NCBI RefSeq assembly: GCF_001999765.1
Contig: NZ_MTIC01000013.1
Location: forward strand, 1-64,000
Length of the DNA: 64,000 bases
From: Sinomonas mesophila
GTDB lineage: Bacteria; Actinomycetota; Actinomycetes; Actinomycetales; Micrococcaceae
Direction: 5' to 3'
The notes below the pieces were generated by a model that did not search any database, was not told where the DNA came from, and was given only the letters and a program-made list of their open reading frames with translations. This document shows positions 43,141 through 52,150 of this stretch, one piece after another. The position numbers and the translations under genes were made by a program. Every line of letters begins with the position of its first letter. Within the stretch, counting starts at the first letter, position 1.

Positions 43141-44193
43141 GGGGCCCGTGGACTCGCGCGGGACCAGCCGGCAGGGGATGAGGAACGGCTCGCCCGCCGG
43201 CCGCTGCGCACGGCCAGGGCCGCCGCCGTCGAGCACCCCGAGCACCGCGCGCATGGCCTCCTCGCCGATGCGCCGCAGCGGCAACTGCACGGTGCTCAGC
43301 GGCGGGATCATGAGGGCGGCGACGCGCCGCTCGTCGTCGTAGCCCATGATCGAGACGTCGCGCGGCACGTCGAGGCCGAGGCGGGCGGCGGCGAGGACCA
43401 TGCCCACCGCGGCGCGGTCGTTGCCCGCGAGCAGCGCGGTGGGACGCTCCGACGCGGGCGCGGAGAGGAGGGCCGTGGACGCGGCGTGGCCGGGGGCGAT
43501 GTCGAAGCCCGCCTCGAGCACCCAGTCCTCGCGCACCGGGAGGCCGGCCTCGGCCATGGCGGCGCGGAAGCCCGCCTCCCGCAGAGCGACTGCGGGGGAG
43601 GAGTACTCGCCCCCGAGGAAGGCGATCCGCCGGTGGCCCAGCGCGATGAGGTGGGCGGCGGCGTCGCGCCCCCCGGCCACCTCGTCGGGCTGGACCGACG
43701 TCAGGGCCCCCGCCCCGGGGGGCGAGTCCGGCGAGGCGTAGCAGTTGGCGAGCGCGGCGGGCAGGGTCAGCATGCCCTGGGGGACGTGCAGTTCGTGGAG
43801 GCCCACGGTGACGTAGATGAGCCCGTCGACCCGGCGGTCCAGGAGGGTCCTCACCGCGTCGAGGTCCCGCTCCGCGTCCTGCTCGGTGTCCGTTGCCAGC
43901 GTGACGAAGCCCCGGCTGCGGGCGAGGGCATCCGCGCCGGCGATGATCTCCCCGTCGAACGGGCTCGTGACGGCCGCGTCCGAGACGAGCCCGATGACGC
44001 GCGTGCGCTGGTCGCGGAGGCTGCGGGCGATCGCGTTGGGGGTGTAGTTCAGCTCGGCTGCCGCCGCGAGGATCCGCTGCTGGGAGTCCTTGGCCACGTT
44101 GCCTTCCCCGCGTCCGTTGAGCACGAGGGAGACGGCGCTGCGGGACACGCCGGCGCGGCGCGCGACGTCGAGGGCTGTGGCCTTGCGGGTCAT
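43129..44193 (-). CDS. LacI-family repressor of the fructoside operon
   Basis: This 354-residue repressor has an N-terminal HTH (TALDVARRAGVSRSAVSLVLNG) with hinge NAIARSLRDQRTRVIGLV. A periplasmic-binding-protein-like ligand domain follows (VDGLIYVTVG, TALLAGNDRAAVGMV, VSIMGYDDE). The ATG at 44193 lies 6 nt after TACACT, so the mRNA is probably leaderless. An ACACGTGT operator sits in its promoter and two more precede the ABC operon, so it likely represses both. The inducer, probably a fructoside, is inferred. Confidence 0.9.
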   Translation of the reverse strand: MTRKATALDVARRAGVSRSAVSLVLNGRGEGNVAKDSQQRILAAAAELNYTPNAIARSLRDQRTRVIGLVSDAAVTSPFDGEIIAGADALARSRGFVTLATDTEQDAERDLDAVRTLLDRRVDGLIYVTVGLHELHVPQGMLTLPAALANCYASPDSPPGAGALTSVQPDEVAGGRDAAAHLIALGHRRIAFLGGEYSSPAVALREAGFRAAMAEAGLPVREDWVLEAGFDIAPGHAASTALLSAPASERPTALLAGNDRAAVGMVLAAARLGLDVPRDVSIMGYDDERRVAALMIPPLSTVQLPLRRIGEEAMRAVLGVLDGGGPGRAQRPAGEPFLIPCRLVPRESTGPAPA

Positions 44194-44199
44194 GGCCGC

Positions 44200-44219
44200 A
44201 GTGTACCTGACACGTGTGC
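44200..44219 (-). promoter_or_regulatory. LacI gene promoter with autoregulatory operator
   Basis: On the minus strand TACACT (44205-44200) lies 6 nt before the ATG. TGACACGTGT (44208-44217) sits just upstream in the promoter spacer and matches the core of the operators at 38247 and 38277. This supports negative autoregulation. Confidence 0.75.
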
Positions 44220-44278
44220 GGTCGCCGAGCTGCTCGGCCCACCGCCGCCTCACAGGAGGCTCGGCTAGGGTCGGGGGC

Positions 44279-44995
44279 GTGGAACAGGCATGGGAGCAGT
44301 GGTGGGACGCCTTCGTCTCGGGGTTCGCGCGGACGGTCCCGCCGTCCGTCGGGACGCTCGAGCTGGCCCTCGTCCTGGCGGGCGCCGCGGCCGTGTGCCT
44401 CATCCCGGCCCTGTGGCGGCTCTTCGGCCGCTTCGTGACGATCGTGCACGAGCTCGGGCACGCGCTCGCGGGGATCGCGACGGGCATGCGGATCACCGGG
44501 ATCACGCTGCGCATGGACCAGGGAGGCGTGACCCGCGGCGTCGGCAAGGGCCGCTCGGTCTGGTTCGGCTTCTGGGGCTACCCGGCCCCCGCGCTCGCGG
44601 GGCTGGGCCTCGTGTGGGCCGCCTCGGCCGGCTGGGGCCGCGCGTCCCTCTCCGGCGCCGTGCTCGTGCTCGTCGTCGCGCTCGTGCTCATCCGCAACGC
44701 CCAGGGCGTGCTCATCCTCTCCGGGACCATCCTCGCGGCGGGCGCGATGGTCGTCCTCGTGCCGCCCGAGGCCCAGGCGCACGTCGCGCTCGCGGGCGGC
44801 CTCGGCCTCCTGCTCGGCGCCGCGCGCGACTGGTGGAACCTCGTCTCGGTCCACACCGGGCGTCGCCGCGAGCTCGCGAGCTCGGATGCCTTCATCCTCG
44901 CCCAGCGCACGGGCGTCCCCGCCGTCGTGTGGCTCGCGGCCTTCGCCGCCATGATCGGCGGCTGCGGGGCGGCCGCCTGGACCATTCTGGCCTGA
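44279..44995 (+). CDS. M50-family peptidase-like membrane protein
   Basis: This 238-residue protein has about six membrane helices and the zinc-binding motif HELGH (H57, E58, H61), matching the M50B-like family of actinobacteria. A possible third ligand is the Asp of ARDWWNLVS near the C-terminal third. The substrate is unknown. The GTG start at 44279 lies 7 nt after TAGGGT. It is divergent from the LacI gene and precedes menC by 50 nt. Confidence 0.8.
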   Translation: MEQAWEQWWDAFVSGFARTVPPSVGTLELALVLAGAAAVCLIPALWRLFGRFVTIVHELGHALAGIATGMRITGITLRMDQGGVTRGVGKGRSVWFGFWGYPAPALAGLGLVWAASAGWGRASLSGAVLVLVVALVLIRNAQGVLILSGTILAAGAMVVLVPPEAQAHVALAGGLGLLLGAARDWWNLVSVHTGRRRELASSDAFILAQRTGVPAVVWLAAFAAMIGGCGAAAWTILA

Positions 44996-45045
44996 GCCCG
45001 GCCCGGGAGGGCCCGGCAGCCGCGCCAGATGCCTAGAGTGGCAGC

Positions 45046-46068
45046 ATGAGCGAGCCAGCCCCCCGCCTGCCCGACCTCACCGAGCTCATGGCGCGCGCCG
45101 CCGTCGTCCGCGTGCCCCTGCGGGTGCGGTTCCGCGGCGTGACGGAGCGCGAAGCCCTCCTGCTCGAGGGCCCCGCCGGGTGGGGCGAGTTCGCGCCCTT
45201 CCTCGAGTACGGCGACGCCGAGTCGGCGCGCTGGCTCGCGAGCGCCGTCGAGGCCGCGTGGGAGGGCTTCCCGGAGGCCGTGCGCTCGCGTGTTCCCGTC
45301 AATGCGACGGTGCCTGCCGTGCCGGCCGCGCGCGTGCGCGAGGTCCTGGCGGCCTTCGGCCCCGTCGAGGCCGTCAAGGTCAAGGTCGCCGAGGAGGGCC
45401 AGTCCCTCGCGGACGACCTTGGCCGCGTCGCCGCCGTGCGGGAGGCACTGCCCGAGGCTGCGCTGCGCGTGGACGCGAACGGCGGCTGGAGCGTGGCCGA
45501 GGCCGTCGAGGCCCTGGGGCAGCTCGAGCCGTTCGGGCTCGAGTACGCCGAGCAGCCCGTGGCCGGCATCAACGGCCTCGCCGAGGTCCGGGCGCTGCTC
45601 GCCGAGCGCGGCACGCCCGTGCGCATCGCCGCCGACGAGTCGGTGCGCAAGGCCGAGGACCCGCTCCGCGTCGCCCGCGCCGGCGCCGCAGACCTCATCG
45701 TCGTCAAGGCCGCGCCCCTCGGGGGAGTGCGGCGCGCGCTGCGGATCGTCCGCGAGGCCGGGCTGCCCGCCGTCGTGAGCTCCGCCCTCGACACGTCGGT
45801 GGGCCTCGCCGCCGGCGCGGCGCTCGCGGCGGCGCTGCCGGAGCTGCCGCACGCCTGTGGGCTCGGCACGGGGGCGCTGCTCGCGGCCGACGTCGTGGGG
45901 TCGCCGCTCGTGCCCGACGCCGGGTTCCTGCCGGCGGGCGCCGCGCTCGCGGAGCGGTCGAGGCCGGACCCGGGGCTCCTCGCGGAATGGGCGGCGCCCG
46001 CGGAGCGGCGGCGCTGGTGGCTCGAGCGCCTGGGCCGGTGCCACGCGGTGCTCGCGGCGGGACAGTAG
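45046..46068 (+). CDS. menC: o-Succinylbenzoate synthase
   Basis: This 340-residue enolase-superfamily enzyme dehydrates SHCHC to o-succinylbenzoate in menaquinone synthesis. The barrel carries the catalytic lysine motif KVKV, metal-binding VDANGGW, EYAEQP and AADES, and the second lysine in IVVKAAPLGG. It has the short actinobacterial form. TAGAGT (45034-45039) lies 6 nt before the ATG. menD is 2.3 kb downstream beyond phoX. Confidence 0.93.
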   Translation: MSEPAPRLPDLTELMARAAVVRVPLRVRFRGVTEREALLLEGPAGWGEFAPFLEYGDAESARWLASAVEAAWEGFPEAVRSRVPVNATVPAVPAARVREVLAAFGPVEAVKVKVAEEGQSLADDLGRVAAVREALPEAALRVDANGGWSVAEAVEALGQLEPFGLEYAEQPVAGINGLAEVRALLAERGTPVRIAADESVRKAEDPLRVARAGAADLIVVKAAPLGGVRRALRIVREAGLPAVVSSALDTSVGLAAGAALAAALPELPHACGLGTGALLAADVVGSPLVPDAGFLPAGAALAERSRPDPGLLAEWAAPAERRRWWLERLGRCHAVLAAGQ

Positions 46069-46199
46069 CGCTCGGCCTGCCGTGCGGCAAGGGGGCGGCG
46101 GAAGAGAGAGTTTGCCGTCGGTTAACCTGCGGGTGGAACCGGATTCGCCTGGGGCTGGTTCTGTGGGGCCGTTCGTGCCCAACCCTTCCGGAGGAACCC

Positions 46200-48296
46200 A
46201 TGCCTGCTGAGAACCAGCGCACCCTGCTCGGCCTGCCCATGCTCGGCCACGTCCGCGGCAAGCGCAGCGCCGTGACGTGCGCGCTCAAGTGCGACAACGC
46301 GTGCGCCGGCGAGGTGTGCAACACCTCGCAGAACAACTACTTCCGCGACATCGTCGAGGGCCAGATCTCGCGCCGTTCGGCCCTGGGCCTCGGCCTCGCC
46401 GGCGCGCTGACCCTCGCGCTCACGGGCACGGGCACTGGCCGGGCCGAGGCCGCCGGGCTCTCGCAGGCCGTGAAGACCGCGGAGCCGACCAAGCTGGACT
46501 TCACACCGATCTCCCCCGTGAACTACCTCGCCGACGAGTTCACGGTCCCGGCCGGGTATGCCTGGAAGCCGATCATCCGCTGGGGCGACCCGCTCTTCCA
46601 CGACGCCCCCGCGTTCGACGCCGCGAACCAGACGCCCGAGGCCCAGGCCCGCCAGTTCGGCTACAACAACGACTACTCGGACATCATCGAGCTCGCCGGC
46701 AGCAAGGGCCGCAACGCGGTGCTGTTCGCGAACCACGAGTACACCAACGAGAACATCATGTTCTCCGACGCCGAGATCGCCGCCGACCCGGAGCGCGTCC
46801 GTGCGGTGTCCCGCGCAGCGCACGGACTGAGCGTCGTCGAGCTCGAGCGCAAGAACACCACCGAGGCCTGGTCGTACGTCAAGGGCGCCCCGCGCAACCG
46901 CCGCTACCTCCTCGACACGCCGTACGAGGTCACCGGCCCGGCCGCCGGTTCCGACCTGCTCAAGACCAAGGACGATCCGACGGGCCGCCGCATCCTCGGC
47001 ACGCTCGGCAACTGCGCCGGCGGCACGACGCCGTGGGGCACGGTCCTCTCGGGCGAGGAGAACTTCCAGGGCTACTTCCGCGCGCCCGGGACCTCCGCAG
47101 GGGACAAGCGGTACGGCCTGAAGGACAGCGCGACCACGCGCAAGTGGGAGCTCGACGACCCCCGCTTCGACACCCGCAACCCCGGCTACGAGAACGAGGC
47201 CAACCGCTTCGGCTGGATCGTCGAGATCGACCCGCTCGACCCGACGTCGACCCCCAAGAAGCACACGATGCTCGGCCGCCTCAAGCACGAGGGCGCGAAC
47301 GTCCACATCGCCGCCAACGGCAAGGTCGTGGCCTACACGGGCGACGACGAGCGCTTCGACTACCTGTACAAGTTCGTCTCCCGCGACACGTACCGCCCGG
47401 GCGCCACGGCCGCGGACAGGGAGCACAACAAGACGCTGCTCTCCAACGGCAGCCTCTACGTCGCCAGGTTCGAGGGCGACTCGCCGGAGGCCGAGATCGA
47501 TGGCTCGGCCGCGCTTCCCTCGGACGGCGCGTTCGACGGCGTCGGCACGTGGCTCCCGCTCGTCGTCGACAACGAGTCTGTGGTCGAGGGCATGACGACC
47601 GAGCAGGTCCTCGTCTACACGCGCCTCGCCGCGGACGCCCAGGGCGCGACGAAGATGGACCGCCCTGAGGACGTCGAGCCCAATCCGCTCACGGGCAAGG
47701 TCTACGTCGCGTGCACGAACAATGACGACCGCGGCAAGGACGGCAAGGAAGGCCCCACCGGGGTCAACCCGCGCTCGCTCAACCGCGACGGCCACATCGT
47801 CGAGATCACCGAGGACGGCGGCGATCAGACGTCCACCACCTTCACGTGGAATCTCCTGCTCGTCGCGGGCGATCCGGCCCAGTTCGGGAACACCTACTTC
47901 GCGGGCTACCCCGTCGACCAGGTCTCGCCGATCTCGTGCCCGGACAACCTCGCGTTCGACTCCGTCGGCAACCTGTGGATCTCCACCGACGGCGCTCCGG
48001 GCAAGATCGGCTACAACGACGGCCTCTTCAAGGTCACCCTCGAGGGTCCCGAGCGCGGCAAGGTCGAGCAGTTCCTCTCCGTCCCGCGGGACGCGGAAAC
48101 CTGCGGCCCGATCGTCCGCGACGCCGAGCGCCACGTCTTCGTCTCGGTCCAGCACCCAGGCGAGGAGGGCACCTACGCGGCGCCGAACTCGTACTTCCCG
48201 GACTACCTGCCCGCCGGCACCGCGGCGCGCCCGGGCCAGTTCGCCGGCCCGCGCCCGTCCGTCGTGCAGATCCTCCCGGCAGCGCACGCGAACTAG
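46200..48296 (+). CDS. phoX: PhoX-family phosphatase (DUF839), Tat-exported
   Basis: This 698-residue protein matches PhoX-like phosphatases: GNCAGGTTPWGTVLSGEENF, RFGWIVEIDP, KHEGANVHIAANGKVVAYTGDD and RPEDVEPNPLTGKVYVACTNN. A Tat signal (QISRRSALGLGLAGALTLAL) follows an unusually long N-region of about 55 residues containing three Cys (CALKCDNAC). PhoX enzymes are Ca/Fe-dependent and release phosphate outside the cell. GGAGG precedes the ATG at 46200. It splits menC from menD. Confidence 0.88.
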   Translation: MPAENQRTLLGLPMLGHVRGKRSAVTCALKCDNACAGEVCNTSQNNYFRDIVEGQISRRSALGLGLAGALTLALTGTGTGRAEAAGLSQAVKTAEPTKLDFTPISPVNYLADEFTVPAGYAWKPIIRWGDPLFHDAPAFDAANQTPEAQARQFGYNNDYSDIIELAGSKGRNAVLFANHEYTNENIMFSDAEIAADPERVRAVSRAAHGLSVVELERKNTTEAWSYVKGAPRNRRYLLDTPYEVTGPAAGSDLLKTKDDPTGRRILGTLGNCAGGTTPWGTVLSGEENFQGYFRAPGTSAGDKRYGLKDSATTRKWELDDPRFDTRNPGYENEANRFGWIVEIDPLDPTSTPKKHTMLGRLKHEGANVHIAANGKVVAYTGDDERFDYLYKFVSRDTYRPGATAADREHNKTLLSNGSLYVARFEGDSPEAEIDGSAALPSDGAFDGVGTWLPLVVDNESVVEGMTTEQVLVYTRLAADAQGATKMDRPEDVEPNPLTGKVYVACTNNDDRGKDGKEGPTGVNPRSLNRDGHIVEITEDGGDQTSTTFTWNLLLVAGDPAQFGNTYFAGYPVDQVSPISCPDNLAFDSVGNLWISTDGAPGKIGYNDGLFKVTLEGPERGKVEQFLSVPRDAETCGPIVRDAERHVFVSVQHPGEEGTYAAPNSYFPDYLPAGTAARPGQFAGPRPSVVQILPAAHAN

Positions 48297-48350
48297 CCCA
48301 GACGGGCCGGCTGCGGTCCGGCCCCTGGCGGCCTGCCTAGGATGGGGGGC

Positions 48351-50045
48351 GTGAGCCCCCTCAGTTCCCTCGACGCCGCCCGCGAAGCAGTCTCCGGACT
48401 CCTCGCGGGCGGCGTCCGCTTCGTCGTCGTCAGCCCGGGCTCGCGCAGCGCCCCCCTCGCGTACGCGCTCGCCGAGGCCGAGGGGCGCGGCCTGCTCGAG
48501 CTCGCCGTGCGCATCGACGAGCGCGCGGCAGGCTTCACGGCGCTCGGCGCCGCCCTGTCCTCGGGGCGGCCGACGGCGGTCGCGACCACGAGCGGCACGG
48601 CCGTGGGGAACCTCCTGCCCGCCGTCATGGAGGCCAACCACGCCGGGGTCCCGCTCCTCGTCCTCTCCGCCGACCGGCCCGAGGAGCTGCACGGCACCGG
48701 GGCGAACCAGACGACCGAGCAGCTGGACATCTTCGGCGAGCACGTGCGGTTCGCGAGCTCCGTCGCCGCGGGCGAGCCGCCGTCGTCGGCCGTCAGCACG
48801 GCCCTCAACGCGGCCTCCGGGGTCCTCGAGGGCATCCCGGCGGGCCCCGTCCAGCTCAACCTGTGCTTCCGCGATCCGCTCGTGCCGGACGGCGAGTGGG
48901 AGCCGCCCAGCGGCGGGTCCGCCGGGCGCGATCCCCGGCCCTCGTTCGAGCGGCCCGTCGTCGCGGCGCACGGCGGGCTCCCGCCCCGCCGCACCGTGGT
49001 CCTCGCGGGCCACGGCTCCGGCCCGCTCGCCGAGGCCTTCGCCGCGGCGCACGGCCTGCCGCTGCTGGCCGAACCATCCTCGAACGCGCGCTACGGCAGC
49101 CACGCCGTCGGCCCGTACCGGCTCCTGCTCGACGGGCGCCCGGGGAACAGGATCGAGAGGGTCGTGCTGTTCGGCCGGCCCACCCTTTCCCGGCCGGTGA
49201 CCGCCCTCCTCGCGCGGGACTCCGTCCAGACGGCCCTGTACCACCCCCGCACCGTCCCCTGGTTCACGGAGGGCCGCCGGCGGGAGCGGCTCGTGGCGGA
49301 CCTCGACGAGCTCTCGCTCTTCGCGGGCCGGGGCGCCGAGGGGTGGCTCGACGCGTGGCTCTTCGCCGGGGCCGCGGCCCAGGAGGCGATCGACCGGGAG
49401 CTCGGGGCGCCGGGCGCGCCGCTGACCGGCCCGGGCCTGGCCCAGATCGTGTGGCGGCTGGCCCGGGGCCAGCTCATGCTCGGCTCCTCGAACGGGATCC
49501 GGGACGTGGACCTCGCGGCGGCCCCGGCCGCCGAGCCCACCGCGCGGGTCTACGCCAACCGTGGCCTCTCGGGCATCGACGGGACGGTCTCGACGGCGGC
49601 GGGGCTGTGGTTGGGCAACCGGACGCCGACCGACCTGTTCCTCGGAGACCTCACGTTCCTCCACGACGCCGGAGGCCTGCTCGTGGGGCTCGGCGAGGCC
49701 GAGCCGGACCTGCGCGTCATCGTGCTCAACGACGCCGGCGGGGCCATCTTCGGGCTCCTCGAGCACGGCAGCGTCGGCGGGGACCCGGCCACCCGCCCCG
49801 GTGCCGCGTCCGCCGTCGAGCGCCTCTTCGGCACGCCGCACCGTGCCGACCTGCGGGCCCTCGCGGCGGCCTACGGGGCGCGGCACCGGCTCGTGCGCAC
49901 GCCCGCCGAGGCCGCCGAGGCCCTCGCCTCCCCCCGCGCCGGCGGACGCGAGGTCATCGAGGCCCGTGTCGACCGGACCGGGCTCCGCGGCCTCCATGGA
50001 CGGATCCGGCAGGCTGTCGCGGCCGCGGTCGGGCACGGCGGCTGA
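48351..50045 (+). CDS. menD: SEPHCHC synthase (MenD)
   Basis: This 564-residue ThDP enzyme joins isochorismate and 2-oxoglutarate in menaquinone synthesis. The N-terminal pyrimidine-binding part has VVSPGSRSAPLAYAL and RIDERAAGFTALG; the middle has SADRPEELHGTGANQT. The C-terminal part has FLGDLTFLHDAGGLL and NDAGGAIFGLLEHG. The GTG start lies 7 nt after TAGGAT (48338-48343), so it has its own leaderless promoter. An ATG-free extension to 48342 is not favoured. Confidence 0.95.
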   Translation: MSPLSSLDAAREAVSGLLAGGVRFVVVSPGSRSAPLAYALAEAEGRGLLELAVRIDERAAGFTALGAALSSGRPTAVATTSGTAVGNLLPAVMEANHAGVPLLVLSADRPEELHGTGANQTTEQLDIFGEHVRFASSVAAGEPPSSAVSTALNAASGVLEGIPAGPVQLNLCFRDPLVPDGEWEPPSGGSAGRDPRPSFERPVVAAHGGLPPRRTVVLAGHGSGPLAEAFAAAHGLPLLAEPSSNARYGSHAVGPYRLLLDGRPGNRIERVVLFGRPTLSRPVTALLARDSVQTALYHPRTVPWFTEGRRRERLVADLDELSLFAGRGAEGWLDAWLFAGAAAQEAIDRELGAPGAPLTGPGLAQIVWRLARGQLMLGSSNGIRDVDLAAAPAAEPTARVYANRGLSGIDGTVSTAAGLWLGNRTPTDLFLGDLTFLHDAGGLLVGLGEAEPDLRVIVLNDAGGAIFGLLEHGSVGGDPATRPGAASAVERLFGTPHRADLRALAAAYGARHRLVRTPAEAAEALASPRAGGREVIEARVDRTGLRGLHGRIRQAVAAAVGHGG

Positions 50046-50068
50046 GCGGCGGCTCGGACCGAGGGGGC

Positions 50069-50965
50069 TCAGATCGTGACGTTCAGGGCAGCCGTGTACC
50101 CGGCTGCCGCGCTGCCCGCCATGGTCGCGAGCTGGTACCGGGCGCCGTCGTCCCGGAAGACCGCGTCACGGCTGAGCGACATCCCGGGGAAGTTCTGTCG
50201 GCTCGCGGCGTAGGCCTCCGTGGCGTAGACGTCGTTGCACGCGGCCTCGGTCAGCGCGGCCTGGCTGACCTTGAGCACCCGCCCGGTCGAGTTGATGTTG
50301 CTGAGCGAGTCGAAGACCTCGAAGTGGATGTGCGGCCAGCGGCCGGGATAGGCGCCGGGGAAGATCGTGGTGAAGGTGACCTGTCCGTACGCGTCCGCCT
50401 CCTGGACGCCGCGGAGGAAGTTCTCGTCCTCGTGGCCGGCGTCGTACATCGAGTACCTGCCCTCCCTGTCGCAGTGCCACACGTAGACCGCGGCGCCCGT
50501 CAGGGGCACGCAGCCGTTCGAGTTGTCGAGGAGCGTGAGCGTGAGCGTCAGCGGGACGCCCTCGGCCCGGGTCGCGCTCCCGCCGCCGAAGCTGCCGGTG
50601 ATGTCCCTGCGCACGATTCCGGACGCCTCGAGGGCATTGGGCCCATTCGTGCCGTCGCCGGGGAACGGCCCGGCCGTCTCGTCGGGGATCTCCACGCCGC
50701 ACTCGGCGATCGCCCGGGTGACGGTCGGGCTCGGGGTCATCGTGGTGCCCGTTGCTGCAGTCGCGGACGACGGCGGCGAGGCGGCCGCCGCCGTCGTCGT
50801 CGCCGTCGTGCCCTGACCGGTGCCGGGCGCCCCGGGGGTGCAGGCGGCCAGCGCGGCGGTCGCGCCCGCGCCGAGGGCGAGGGTGAGGGCGCGGCGGCGG
50901 GTGAGGAGCGTGGCCAGGTCGAACTCGAGGCCGCGGTCGTGGTCGGGGTGCGGTGAGTCGCTCAT
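50069..50965 (-). CDS. Intradiol dioxygenase-like lipoprotein
   Basis: This 298-residue protein has a Tat-like signal (TRRRALTLALGAGATAALAAC) ending in a lipobox Cys, then a Thr/Ala/Ser linker. The C-terminal domain resembles intradiol ring-cleavage dioxygenases: GAAVYVWHCDREGRYSMYD, FPGAYPGRWPHIHFEVF and an N-terminal ETAGPFPGDG. The Fe-ligand type Tyr and His residues are present in those motifs. Secreted members are known in actinobacteria but their substrates are unclear. It is convergent with menD. Confidence 0.8.
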   Translation of the reverse strand: MSDSPHPDHDRGLEFDLATLLTRRRALTLALGAGATAALAACTPGAPGTGQGTTATTTAAAASPPSSATAATGTTMTPSPTVTRAIAECGVEIPDETAGPFPGDGTNGPNALEASGIVRRDITGSFGGGSATRAEGVPLTLTLTLLDNSNGCVPLTGAAVYVWHCDREGRYSMYDAGHEDENFLRGVQEADAYGQVTFTTIFPGAYPGRWPHIHFEVFDSLSNINSTGRVLKVSQAALTEAACNDVYATEAYAASRQNFPGMSLSRDAVFRDDGARYQLATMAGSAAAGYTAALNVTI

Positions 50966-51211
50966 GCTGACCATTGTCGGAAGGGACGCTGAGTTCCTGC
51001 TGTGCGTCGATGGGCCCCAACCGCAGCCCCCCGGCGATTGTCTGGAATCCCAGAACGCGGCCGCCGTGCCGGGCTTGATTCCTCTGCCGTGATGTTGTCC
51101 AATAGTGAAACATTAGTTGCCTGTGATGCACATCTCATCTCGCGAGGGGAGCGGGTAGGATGAGGCGTCGCATAGCACTTTCGACTAGTACCTCCAAGTA
51201 AAGGTAGAGAT

Positions 51212-52150
51212 ATGACTTTCTCCGCGAAGCTCGCCGCCAGAAGCGCCGCAGTTCTCGCCGTCGGGGCCCTCGCGCTCACGGCCTGCACCACGGCCTCGGA
51301 GACGGGCGGCGGCGCCGCCACCCCCACCGGCACCGCCTCTGCCGCGGCATTCGATCCGAGCACGGTGTCCGAGGACGCCACGCTCGCGGCGCAAGTCCCG
51401 GCCGCCATCAAGTCCAAGGGCAAGCTGGTGGTCGGCTCGGACACCTCCTACGCCCCGGCCGAGTTCCTCGGAGGGGCCGACAACGCGACCCCGATGGGTT
51501 ACGACGTCGACCTCGCCAAGGCGATCGGCGCGAAGCTGGGCCTGGACGTCGAGGTGCAGACCGCCGAGTTCACGGGCATCCTCCCCGCCCTGGGCCCGAA
51601 GTACGACCTGGGCATCTCCTCCTTCACCATCAACCCCGAGCGCCTCGCGGCCGTGAACTTCGTGAGCTACTTCGAGGCCGGCACCTCGTGGGCAGTCCAG
51701 AAGGGCAACCCGAAGAACTTCTCCCTCGATGACGTGTGCGGCAAGAAGATCGGCGTCCAGACCGGCACCGTCCAGGAGGACCCGGACCTCGCCGGCCGCA
51801 ACGCGAAGTGCCAGGCCGAGGGCAAGCCGTCCATCGAGATCGTCACGCTCAAGACGCAGACCGACATCAACACGCGCCTCGTCAATGGGTCCCTCGATGC
51901 GATGGCGGCCGACTCGCCGATCGTGGGCTACGCGATCACGCAGACCAACGGCGCGGTCGAGAAGATCGGCGACACGTATGACTCGGCACCGCAGGGCATC
52001 GCCGTGGCGAAGTCGGACCTCGCGCTCGCCGGGCTCATCCAGAAGACGCTCATGAGCCTCATGGACGACGGCACCTACACGGAGATCCTCAAGGCCTGGG
52101 GCAACGAGGACGGCGCCATCTCCAAGCCTGAGGTCAACCCGGCTGTCTGA
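51212..52150 (+). CDS. Amino-acid ABC transporter substrate-binding lipoprotein
   Basis: This 312-residue family 3 solute-binding protein has a lipobox signal (VGALALTAC). The ligand domain shows GKLVVGSDTSYAPAEF, GYDVDLAKAIGAKLGLDVE and GKKIGVQTGTVQED. Ligand is probably a polar amino acid; which one cannot be told. AAAGG lies upstream of the ATG. The 246-bp upstream gap is AT-richer and probably holds the promoter; TAGGAT at 51157 is a candidate -10. The stop overlaps the permease start by 1 nt. Confidence 0.9.
   Translation: MTFSAKLAARSAAVLAVGALALTACTTASETGGGAATPTGTASAAAFDPSTVSEDATLAAQVPAAIKSKGKLVVGSDTSYAPAEFLGGADNATPMGYDVDLAKAIGAKLGLDVEVQTAEFTGILPALGPKYDLGISSFTINPERLAAVNFVSYFEAGTSWAVQKGNPKNFSLDDVCGKKIGVQTGTVQEDPDLAGRNAKCQAEGKPSIEIVTLKTQTDINTRLVNGSLDAMAADSPIVGYAITQTNGAVEKIGDTYDSAPQGIAVAKSDLALAGLIQKTLMSLMDDGTYTEILKAWGNEDGAISKPEVNPAV

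Noticed and set aside
46115-46145. PHO box before phoX (GGTTAACCTGCGGGTGGAACC)
   Set aside because: It partly resembles PhoP direct repeats, but the spacing is 13 bp rather than 11, so it was not called.
46122-50036. A 1304-codon minus-strand open frame opposite phoX and menD
   Set aside because: It is a GC-driven shadow of two well-supported plus-strand genes and shows only low-complexity composition.
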